Position numbers and translations under genes: made by a program. Below are positions 1 to 10,300 of a DNA stretch of 64,000 nt, piece after piece (position 1 is the stretch's first letter; the number at the start of each line of letters is the position of its first letter). The notes below the pieces were generated by a model that searched no databases, was not told the DNA's origin, and saw only the letters and a program-made list of their open reading frames with translations. This stretch comes from Varanus komodoensis (taxonomy: Eukaryota; Chordata; Lepidosauria; Squamata; Varanidae): contig NW_025336481.1 of NCBI RefSeq assembly GCF_004798865.1, positions 27,804,863-27,868,862 on the forward strand, given 5' to 3'.

Positions 1-978
1 GAGGGGGGAGAAAGTAACAGGGTTTCATATACTGCAATACAGCGCAGCAGGATTTTATTAAACTGGAGGTCATAATAGTGTTGTTATTAATCATAGCAAT
101 ATCATTTAAAAGAACTGTATATTTCCAGATGTTACTGTTTTCAGTGTAATGTTCAAAACAGATCTGTAACTCTAACAGCAATCACTGGCAGAATCTCATA
201 AAATGTATCATAATTGTAGCATGCTCAGTAGAAGTAACAAGTATTTTTAAGTACCTTTACACTGACACATACTCAGAACTTAAATACTAGTTCCTATTTA
301 AAACAAGCAGTGTAACCTATGGGTAAACAGAAGTTGTGTAGGAGTCTTGTGGCTGATGAACAGTAGTTTATAGAATGAAATAGAATAAACATTTGTTAGC
401 TTCTTTGCATTTCCTTTACAGCATCTATAGTGTATTTGCATGTTCTTTATGAAAGAAAAGGAATAAAATACAGTCAACTTTTAATGAATAGTTCTTTAAG
501 CATTCAAGGATTTAAAAAAAAAAAAAAAAACCTGTCAGTCTGAGGCCAGAATTAAGGCTTTCTCCCACTGGATCAAGCACAGGAAAGCCAGGAAATTGCC
601 CACAAAGGCTGCAGTCTTAACATGTGTTCCCACTGATTTGTGATGATATCACCCAACGTCACTTGCTTACTCATTGACATTCTACAACACGGACCAGCAT
701 TTCCCTTGATCACTCAGGACCAAAATCAAAGGAAAGGGTGTAAACTTGGGACCAGCAAAGACGGTCTATGTTGTCCCAGCCCAGAATTGCCTTATGAGCC
801 TGTGTTAATTGCACAAGAAGCCTTCTGCAAGCTGCCCATGCCTGTTTCATGCTTAGAACAATGGATGGCTATATGGATTAAACAGTGAGAGATGATCATA
901 GAGCTACAACCTGCTTTTTACTAAATGCTGGGATGACTTGTCCCCCCTCGCTCAATTTTTCTATTTCAGTTTTACTTA
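1..978. other. AT-rich non-coding DNA, nothing recognised
   Basis: Single-copy-looking sequence with a 17-base A run at 514-530. The open frame at 640-888 (82 codons) has no recognisable domain and no splice context that I trust. Confidence 0.6.
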
Positions 979-1168
979 GGGACCAGCTGTAACTCAATGA
1001 TAGAGCTCCTGTTTTCATGCAGAGATCCCAGGTTCAGTCTGCAGGATTTCCAGGTAGGGCTAATCCTGCCCAGAACTCTGGCAAGGCACTGCCAGTCAGT
1101 GCCAACAGTACTGAGCAAGATGGACCAATGGTCTTGCTGGTATAAGGCAGTTGCCTAGGTCCCTGCAT
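979..1168 (+). mobile_element. tRNA-derived SINE, near full length
   Basis: The head resembles a tRNA (Ala/Cys-like). It has a pol III A-box-like stretch around 992-1007 (TAACTCAATGATAGAGC) and a B-box-like GGTTCAGTCTG near 1031. The body continues with the segment typical of a common lizard SINE, including 'actgagcaagatggacc' and 'ggtataaggcag'. It is non-coding, transcribed by pol III in life and mobilised by a LINE. The copy is diverged but collinear with the family as I recall it. Two 5'-truncated relatives lie at about 24.4 kb and 49.8 kb. Confidence 0.8.
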
Positions 1169-3334
1169 TCCTATGGAATCTATCAGTTACCCTAAGTGAG
1201 TTTGTTATTTATGAACTTGCACTGAGAGAATTTAATTACTCTTAAAATAATGAAGTCCCTCATGTAGGCTTAGATAAGAGTACTCCCTCAAAGTTAACTC
1301 TCATTAATTGTCAAATGAGTTTTGCACAAGCATCAAAGTGCATTTAGAAGCCGTCCTGCAGCTGCAGTGGTAACAGAGAGGGAGGGAGGGAGGGATCAGC
1401 AAAGGACATTGTAAAATGACTGAACTGTTGTATTTTCTGTCTCATAAAAATGGTGACAAAGAAGGAAGCAGCACCTGATTAGGCTAGGGAAGAAATAATC
1501 CAACCAACACAGAAATTCCAGACTATATAAGAAAATGGGTAACCCCACAAATGCACTCCATGTATCGAAAAGGCATTGGCTAGATTCAGACTGTGCATGC
1601 TCAGAAGACTGCAATCAATTCTGAACTTAATAGCAAAATTTCAAACAAGTGGTTCAGCTTCATTCAAAAAAGTATAATAGGAATGGTGAAATTTCACCAG
1701 TGATCAGACTAAATATTGTGTTCAGTAAATTACTAGTTATATTTTATTATTTTATGTTTCCCTTAAAAATATTGTATTTGTTTTTGTTTTAAAAGTACAA
1801 ATGAGCAAAATGTTGCACACATAAGATAAAATGTCACAAGTGCAGCATAAACTTAGGTTTTAAACAACTAATATGCATCAAGCATTCTAAGGCTTTCTAA
1901 TTTCTCTGACTTTCACAACCAGTAATGACAATTAGAGATGTCTGAAAACTCCATTTCACAAAAAATCTGAATGTCTGAGTACAAGCATGAATGAAGCCAC
2001 ATTTGAAAAATCAAAAGAAGGTTTTCACATTCCTGAAAAGAATGATCATGTTCAAAATGTGAGGTTTGTGCTTTATTTTGCTTTGGTTTTCGATAAATGA
2101 AATGTAAATGTGCATTTAAAAAGAAAGACATGCATGTTCATGGTTTAGTCAATGGAGATAAATGAGAAGCTTTGAAAAAAATGTACATGCAAATGCACAT
2201 TTCCCCCATTCTACTGCTTGCGTTTGACTGAACAACAATAACAACAAAGAGGGAGCAAAGAGGGAGCAAGATAGTGAATTTTGGCTCATTTCAGAGAGCT
2301 CAAACATCCCTAACTGTCCTTTAAGACAATTCACTGTCCATGTTTAAATTTTACGCTACTAATGCCAAAGCTCTACATTTATTAATGTCTGAATTATATT
2401 GTTGCTTTATATAGGAAATAAATGGCATCCAAATTCTTGTTTTTTGTTTTCTACCTTCAGGCAGGTGAACAAATTTTGTTGGTTTATTAATGGAGGCATT
2501 GTAACATATATTATTGAACTATTCCTAGAAGGAGTGCTGACCGAGCTCCATTTAGAAGCTATGAATAATTTTGCAGTTATTGAGTAGTTTCCTGCCAATT
2601 CCTCAAGCTCATTTCTTAGTATGTTACTACCACATGTTTATGCCACCTTCAGTTATGCCATGAAAGGTGATTTATAAAACATGGAATGAATCCCTTGAAT
2701 AATTACAATAATGGAAAAGGGATGCTCCTTTTTCCAATAGTCAATGAGGAAGCTTTGGTTTTTATAAAACAAGCCTCTCCTTTATATACAATACAAAGCA
2801 GGGCCTGCTGTTATCATTGCAATCAGATGAAGCAACCCGTTATCCAAAGTATCAGTTAGTGATCAAAAATTCACCTTGATATCTGGGCGTTTACCAACCT
2901 AATATAGTACATCACCTACATTTTAATATAAAAAGGGAACATGTGTGTTTATGTACGTTTTCAAGTTCATACGCTTGGAACATTTTGCATTTCTATTCAT
3001 ATTCTTTGAAAAATTCATTTTAACGAAACAATTGTTTCTATCCAAAAAAAGCAAAGCTTCTGCTCTGAATGTGTATACAGGAATGTTTGTGGGATCAATA
3101 TAAGCACCCAAACTGTTAGGAAAAATGCTCTAAGAAACAAATGAAATAACCCAAGCAAATAATTAAAAAATGATGAGAGAAGAAATAAGTTTTTTGCCTA
3201 TTCCCACCTATATGCAATGATAAATGAAAGGAACTGTTAAAATTTAAATATATCAAATGAAATGATTTTAAAAGGATGAAAGAACTGTGTTAATGTGCAA
3301 AAACATAACATTCAAAAAAGGAATTATATAGACT
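1169..3334. other. AT-rich non-coding DNA, minor simple repeats
   Basis: Contains a short (GGGA)n tract at about 1377-1395 and a near-duplicate 'agagggagcaa' at about 2249-2270. The open frames here are 60-72 codons, as expected by chance at this AT content. No known repeat was recognised. Confidence 0.5.
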
Positions 3335-3497
3335 ACATAAACACAAATATTACTTATAATATCCCCATTGAACTGTCCATCAAGTAATGAAACTGTAATT
3401 ATCAGTGTAAGATATCAAGGTATGATCTTGCATGCAGACTGGCTTGTTAAATGTTAGCCAGTCATGTCACACTATTATTGACATGATCTGAGTGCAA
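3335..3497 (+). repeat. Unrecognised interspersed repeat, copy 1
   Basis: About 163 bp that aligns along most of its length with 5079-5272. Shared blocks include 'acataaacacaaat', 'gtccatcaagtaatga', 'agatatcaaggta', 'ccttgcatgcaga' (with one change) and 'catgatctgagtgcaa'. The middle, which forms a hairpin in the second copy, is shorter here. No family name recalled; no coding capacity, so probably a non-autonomous element. Confidence 0.65.
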
Positions 3498-4983
3498 CAT
3501 AACCTGGAGTTGACTTCTGGGCATTGAAAACCAGCTGCTGGATAAGGATCTAGGAATCTGGACTTGGAGTCGTTGAGTCTGCATGAGCTGTTGCAAGATT
3601 GCCTAAAGTGAACAGGTGTTTCTATGCATTTTATGATTTATGGATTTAAAACCACAAAAAAGTTGTTACCCATCCAATAGTCCATGAATCAAAAAGGCCC
3701 ATAACTTAAAAAGTCAATGTCAGATTTGCCAGATCATAGGAAATAAACACCTGCATGGAATGGCTAATACCTGTTTCATCTTGTCCAGGTTGTTTTCTGA
3801 ATACACTGATCAAATGTGTTTGTCACACCTCGGGTATTTCCCTGTTTCTTCCTTATACCAAGAAAGGGCTATGTGTTATGTGTGAGCATCACTGCTTCCC
3901 AGGATACCTTTCTTGGCATCATCCAAGTTCCCTACCTCTCCCACTTAATAACAACAACGTTTTCTCATCAGTAACTAAGATTTCTTGGAAGCAGGTTCTG
4001 TTAGTGTGGAAAACTGTAGATTCAAAAGAATTGTTTAGTGCATTATGACTCAGATTTCACCTCTGCCTCTACCTAGTCTTCTGGACAGGTTACTTGTCCT
4101 TTGCCATATCTCCCATTTTGTGGTAGTGCCCAAGACAGTTTCTCAAATTTCCTAATGTGCCCACAGCCCCAAACCTTCCTATCCTGTTGTATATTTTACA
4201 AAGGAAACCTAAATCAGATTAACTGACTAAAACTTCAGATGGTAAGAAAATTAATAAAAAGGCTCATGAATGACCATCAGAATCAGTATAATAATACAGT
4301 CCTAAGCTAGAGTGTCACTCATTTCCAAACATAAATGTGTAAAGCAAATCTGAGCAAGTGCCAGTGTTTAACCAAACAATTGACTTTTTATTCAAGTAGC
4401 AGCTATGAACGACTTGAATGATACAGTGTATGATCCAATTTGAAAAAAATACCTGAAATTATTCCGAAACCTGTAAAAGTCCATCCTTTAAAATATTCAA
4501 CCAAAAAAAAAAAAAAAAAAATCTGATCTGAATCACAGTCCAAGGCAAAAAGTTCTGATAGGCAAATGCAGAGGTTCCTATTATTTTTCTGCATGTTGAC
4601 AGCAACCTCCTTGTGTGGTGCTCTGTACATGTATCATTCAAAACACCTAAAAGTTAAGGGGACAGTCCATATTTCTATGGCTACAGCAGCACGTGTAGGC
4701 TTAAGACAGCTTCAGGCTCAGTGGAACTCTCTTTCCAGAAAGGTCTGGAGTGAAAATGTATTTTAGTATGTTGACTGCTGCTTAAAATGGAAGTCAAGTA
4801 CAACCCGCATATAGCTATCTGCTTATACTTGCCATGTCCCCAGAACTGCACTTTGCAAATTACTCCCGTCCAAGAGCTGACTGAAACTAGATGGAGTAGA
4901 AGGGAAACAAAGAACCCCATGCTGATGCCTTGTTCTTGTAAAACTCAATACTGAATTGTGCTCTAAGTTTTCAAGTATCTTAA
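3498..4983. other. Non-coding DNA, nothing recognised
   Basis: Holds a 19-base A run at 4503-4521. The open frames at 3755-4048 (97 codons) and 4403-4920 do not look like conserved protein and overlap one another on both strands, so I treat them as chance. Confidence 0.5.
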
Positions 4984-5078
4984 ATAATCATAGAAGAGTT
5001 GGAAGGGGCCAGAAGGCCATCAGGTTCTGCTCAGTGCAGGACACCAAGTTAAACCATCTATCTCAGATTGTGTAGATA
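4984..5078 (-). mobile_element. CR1 LINE 3' end, part 1 of an interrupted copy
   Basis: Reads in reverse as the CR1 3' terminal region: 'atcatagaagagttggaagg', then 'ggccatcaggttctg', 'gcaggacacc' and 'aaaccatct'. The copy breaks off at about 5078 and resumes at about 5273; the unrecognised repeat at 5079-5272 lies in the break. Confidence 0.8.
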
Positions 5079-5272
5079 ACATAAACACAAATAATGTTAA
5101 TTATAATACCCACAATACAGTGCCATTACTTGAAATGTCCATCAAGTAATGACAGTGTAATTGATGAACATTTCAACAAGCCAAGATATCAAGGTAATGA
5201 CCTTGCATGCAGAGATCTTTGTTAAATGTCAGCCAGTTGTGTCACACAATTATTGGCATGATCTGAGTGCAA
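5079..5272 (+). repeat. Unrecognised interspersed repeat, copy 2, inside a CR1
   Basis: About 194 bp, homologous to 3335-3497. It contains TTACTTGA (5126-5133) and its exact complement TCAAGTAA (5142-5149). A second, longer arm about 30 bp downstream (TTGATGAACATTTCAACAAG, ending about 5182) pairs imperfectly with the same region. CR1 sequence flanks both sides, so this unit inserted after the CR1 and is a mobile element rather than only a local duplication. Confidence 0.7.
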
Positions 5273-5352
5273 ATGCTGTCCAATTGCATCCTGAATGCCT
5301 CTAGAATGAGAGTCCAACCCCTAGGAAATTGGTTGCATTGACATTCTGCTCT
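5273..5352 (-). mobile_element. CR1 LINE 3' region, part 2 of an interrupted copy
   Basis: Continues the CR1 seen at 4984-5078: 'tgctgtccaattg', 'aatgcctctagaatgagag', 'ctaggaaattggtt' and 'attctgctc' follow the order found in reptile CR1 3' regions (minus strand). Confidence 0.7.
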
Positions 5353-6754
5353 AAGATGGATCTCCTCAACATCATTTATATTCATATTTCACACATTAAG
5401 AATCTCATTAAACAAGTAATGACATCACAAATATTTCACTTTCTGAAGCAGCTGTCTTGTGGGTGTTATTTTCCAAGATTAATCAGTTGAATTTGTATCA
5501 AATACTAATACTGAAAAACAATGTTCAGGTTACCTTCTTATAGAGAATCATGAAGTACAGATTAAAATTTAATTTCTTTGATTGTGTAACTGTATTTTTA
5601 GCATTGATTTAGAACTTTGAAAATTGTCAAACTGAGAAAAGCACAGATACAACTCTTAATAATAACCTGCCACATAACTGAATAAAATGAGAGCCACTAT
5701 TTTCAAAGCCAGAATAGTGGATTGTTAAAGAACTATAAATATCAGTTCATTTCCTGCTTAATTGCTTTGAATGTTCCTCATTACTAGAAGAATGGAGATG
5801 GTCTTGCACTTTGATTCTTGAGATCCTGGACCTAGCAGCATTAATTAATATTTCTTTTAGCTAAAGAATTCAGTGACTGCCTAATATATCTTAACAGATA
5901 CACTGTTAAACTACATGTTTTATTTGAATAATTAATTAAGTTTATATTGACCCTTTAGTTCCTGAATTTCACCTGTCTGACAGTTCTCGTTGCCACTAAT
6001 GTCCATTTCTATGATAAAATTATCTACAATAAAATCCAAAGCACTTTCTGCTCAAATTGTTGGAACCTCTATGGACTGGTATCTAATTAATCTAAATAAA
6101 ATTAAGGGAATGAAAGGTACTTCACATGTGGAGGTCAAAATGTGCTCAATTTTAGTTTCCGTACCATTTCAGCTCAGAGACAGGGGTGGGTGGAGACCAT
6201 CAAAAGCTATGGAGGGGAAATTTAGCAGATGTTTCAAATTTACTCAGCCATGTTCCTTCTCCGGGAAAGAACAAATAAGTGCCAGACAGAGCAATGAGGA
6301 AAAGAAGCCTAACATACTGTAACTTCAGTCCTGAAGTAGTCATGCTTAGTAGGGTAGCCCCGTTAAGATCACTGGAATAACTTTGTAGTGACTATAAATT
6401 TCAGTGTGTCTGCCCTTAGCATAACTGAGTCTGACTTTAACCTATTAGGCTACAAGTAGATATAGGAAAAAAGACACATGCCAGTCATGCAGGTAGACCG
6501 GTTGAAGGTACTGTGCATGGAGCAGATCTGCAATGTTAGTTTGTCAATTAAAGAAGCTGTCCAGGAGAGCTGTGGGCTCCATTACCACCACCACCACCAC
6601 CATCATCATATTAGTTTTTATATGCCATCCAATTATTATAAAAGCTCAGGACAGTCTACGCAAAATAAAAATTAAAAACAGCTACTGCAACAATAAAGCA
6701 GTTAAAAACCATGGATGTTATCATGGAAAGGCTAGAAGGATACCTGGCAAGTCT
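5353..6754. other. AT-rich non-coding DNA
   Basis: No known repeat seen apart from a short (ACC/CAT)n tract at about 6584-6609. That tract creates the poly-histidine or poly-threonine runs in the open frames there, which I reject as genes. Confidence 0.5.
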
Positions 6755-6823
6755 TTTGTTTGTTTGTTTGTTTCCTTGCTTGTTTGTTTGTCTAAAACAT
6801 TTTTATGCTGCCTATTGCACCAT
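6755..6823 (-). mobile_element. LINE 3' tail (L2/CR1 lineage), part 1, with (GTTT)n
   Basis: A (GTTT)n tract at about 6755-6793 is the complement of the (AAAC)n terminal repeat of a LINE. It leads into 'atttttatgctgcctattgc', the start of a LINE 3' end read in reverse. The copy is split by the Sauria SINE at 6824-7173 and resumes after it. Confidence 0.65.
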
Positions 6824-7173
6824 GTGACTGCAGGTGGCATAGTGGTTTAAACTGCTGTGCTGCTGGACTGGTTGATCGAAAGGTCACCAGTTCGAAGCTG
6901 CACAACGGGGTGAGTTCCCATTGCTCTGTCCCAGCTCCTGCCAACCTTGCAGTTCGAAAGCATGCAAATGCAAATAGATAAAAAGGTACCATTTTGGTGG
7001 GCCGGTAACAGCGTTCCGTACACTTTGGCATTTAGTCATGCTGGCCACATGACCATGGAGAGCGTCTGTGGACAAACGCTGGGTCCCTCGGCTAGAAAAC
7101 GGAGATGAGCACTGCCCCCTAGAGTCAGGCATGACTGGACTTAATGTCAAGGGGAAACCTTTACCTTTACCTT
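6824..7173 (+). mobile_element. Sauria SINE, full length, 11-bp target duplication
   Basis: Starts with 'ggtggcatagtggtttaaac' after a short leader, and has a tRNA-like head with 'gatcgaaaggtcaccagttc' (B-box region). The body follows the family order: 'cccattgctctgtcccagct', 'catgcaaatgcaaatagata', 'gctggccacatgaccatgg' and 'gacaaacgctgg'. It ends in a BovB-like 3' segment, 'catgactggacttaatgtca', and (ACCTTT)-type repeats. The 11-bp sequence TATTGCACCAT occurs on both sides (6813-6823 and 7174-7184), a clean target-site duplication. Sauria SINEs are moved by BovB-type LINEs and are characteristic of squamates. The near-consensus body suggests a fairly young copy. Confidence 0.92.
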
Positions 7174-7184
7174 TATTGCACCAT

Positions 7185-7330
7185 AGCATCTCCAGGTGGC
7201 TCACAATCAAATTAAAAACCATTATAAAAACTAATTATACAACTGAAAACATCACATTACCTAAAATCCATAAAACAGCATCAAAATGCAGTTTAAATAC
7301 AAATAAGGGTTCATGGCATCAGATGTTAAA
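7185..7330 (-). mobile_element. LINE 3' tail (L2/CR1 lineage), part 2
   Basis: Directly after the SINE target duplication the sequence resumes the LINE 3' end: 'agcatctccaggtggctcac', then 'aatcaaattaaaaaccatta'. This is a typical reversed squamate LINE 3' region. The 5' limit at about 7330 is approximate. Confidence 0.65.
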
Positions 7331-10300
7331 ATGTTATCATGCATATTGCCTTAGGGGTATGTCCTATTTACATCTATTACCTTTTAATAGGAGCACAATT
7401 TATTGTTCCACGAAACAATATGGCTATATCATAGATTAATAGATTCAGCTTACTATTATTTATTAATTATATACATCATAGTAGGGCAAAATACACTCCA
7501 TGGACTCTAACATATTTAGGCAACATTACATTTAAAAATTAAAGAAAGAGGATCTTTTTATATTAATCCTATTATGATTGACCCTTTGTTCCATAGTATA
7601 CATAATATGAAGTTGAGATCACACAACTAATAAATGTCCAGTTGGTTTTCTGGGCTGCTCCATAGCACTTTGAACTATCATTTGTTAGCCAGGATATTTG
7701 GCATTAACTTTGTTATTTTCTTCCTTTGTCTCAGTAATACCAATAGTTAAGCACAGTAATCAAGGGTCTAATTTATTCTAGAAGGAAATGATCATCCTCT
7801 TCAAGAAATATTTTGAACTTTTACAACATAGTTCATGAAATTTAGGTGAAAAGCAGGGAAACAGTTAACAATGACTGTTTGACAGCTGCCATTTTTCAAG
7901 GCATGAAATGAATATAATTAGAAAAATTGGCAGTGATGTCCATTAAGCAGAAGTAAAATCCAACTTCCAGACACTTTTAACAGCCAAAGAGAAGCAGTAA
8001 ATAAAATATTTACTATTTTAATTTTTAAACACTGTATTTATTTTCACATTCTGAACTGGCACAGAAATTGTCGTCATCTTCTCCTTCTACTTGTCCTTCT
8101 CCTTCGCCTTGTAACATTTCACTCCAATACTGTCATCATTGCAAATGCAGACAGCTGCTGCTGAAATGAAAACAGGCTTTAATTAAAACATTGTTTTCAA
8201 ATGCAGTTGGCAATTTGGATGTGGTGTGAAACATCATTTGGGATCAGATTTTGTTCACACATACTTTATACAAGGCGTATGAGCAGATGAGAAAGAAGTA
8301 ACAAGCAGTGTCATGGTATCCGTCTCCCTGAGGTCCACATCGTATTTGGCAACAAGTGCATGAAACAGCCAGAGCTGCACTAATAAGGAACAAGATCAGT
8401 GCCGTGTTACCAAGAAGTGGGAGCTTCCATTTCATACTGCTTTGAAAATGTGCAGGGTTGGACCACCTGACTACCCTCAGGACTATTCACAGGTGCAAGT
8501 AGCCTGGATAATATCCTTTGGACAGACCACAAAAACACAGAATGAATAGATGAAGTAAGCTATTGCATGAATGTGTCATTGTGTTCTTTCCCAGGGGTGT
8601 GCTCTCCAGAGATGCTATGGTTTTCAACAAACGGATACATTTCCGAACACTTTAAAAAAGAGTCTCTTTTATAAGTCAAAATAAAAGGCAATAATGAAGA
8701 AACGGCAAGCTTCACTTTATATATTATTTACTTGAGTTTGTTGTAGGAGTTTATCACAGGAAAAGACAAGGATTGGTAACTCCATGAAGATATATGCAGA
8801 GAAGGAATGTGTAGTGGGGCTAAGGAGGTGATTAATGCCCCTTTGAGAGAGGGCGTGTCCCATACTGCCTGAAAAATATGATAGCATTCCTGAATAAGCC
8901 CTTCCTGCACCTGGAAGATCCAAACAACTTTAGGCCTAACAACTTTAGGTCAGTGGGAAGATGTTCTTTTCCTGGGCAAGGTTGCTGAGTGAGTGGTGGC
9001 CAACAAGCTCTTGATGCTCTTGAATGACACTGGTTTGCTGGATTCACATATAATGAAAAGCTAGAGTGATTTTATGTCCTTGTTGTTCAGATTCAATTGT
9101 GGTGTTTCCATGCAGTGCTTTTAGTATCTTGAAACTACAGAAAGAATTAATAGTCTGTTCTAAGGTTTCTGTTCTTTGCTGTGGCTTCTCTGATCATTCA
9201 TACCCAGGATCTTCCATTCGGTATAGAAATAGCATAGAGTTCTGTGCAAAGAGCAGACAAGGAAGTGGCTGTTTTGTTATCTATTGTCTACTATCCTCTG
9301 CTCCCTAGAAACACGTGTCATCACCCAATTTATTCCTTTGAACCAAGTAATGTGTCTGTCTCCATGATTACCTTCAGAAACAAGGAGGAAGTGAGTAAAT
9401 GCATGGAAATAGAAGGAGCAAAGGTATTTAATAAGCATTCATTCGAGGGCTACAGTGGCTTAGGAGTGTTAGAAAGATACAAATACACCTGTGTGGGGGG
9501 GTGGGGGAAGCGAGAACTTGCTGCAAAAGCTCAGTAGAACATTCAAGATGAGGCTGCTGAGGTCCATGGAGTAAGGAAGCCATAAGGGAGGAGGTTTCAC
9601 TTCCTGTTTCACCAGCTGGAATGCATGGTGAGAGTGGGAGAGGGGCAAAAGAACCAGTGGAGAAACAGTGTTACCATGGGAACCACATGATCCTCTGACG
9701 AGTAAATTTGGGTAAAATTCTGCACCCTGTGGAAAACGTGTAGGGTTGATTTTCTTGATGTATGAACACAGCCATTATCTGGAGTCAGCTTAATCATGGT
9801 TCAGGCTGGGATTTCGCCTGAATTGCATTGGTTACCCTGGAGGGTTTTTAGCCTGTTCTAGATAATTATTAGGTGGGGTTCTAGATGGTTATTATTCTTT
9901 CCCTACTCTTTCTCTGTTTCATTTGGTTTTGTTTTGAATGTGATATTGCAATTTATTACATGTTGTGTGTTGCTGCAAGTTACATAGATACTTCTGTCTA
10001 TTGGTCGTTATAGAAATAGCAAGGACACCTCCTCCTGCTGAGAAAAAAAAAATAAAAACAACAAAAACCCTTGCTCAGCTTTAAGGCATTCAAGGGAGGA
10101 AGACCTGATTTAGCCCTCCAGGGAGCTTTTTAGAAATCCCAAGCTGTGAAAGAGGCTGAAAGAACAGAACAGGATAAAATGGTAAACAAAGACCACACTT
10201 ACCACCATGAGATAACCTCTGTACAGTAATGACCAAAGTTCCGTAACCTGATAAAATTCTCCAAAAATTTCAACATTCCTGGGACTGCCTGCCTCTTTTA

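Noticed and set aside
6478-6850. Frames with histidine or threonine runs
   Set aside because: The runs come from an (ACC/CAT)n microsatellite and the frame ends in a LINE tail.
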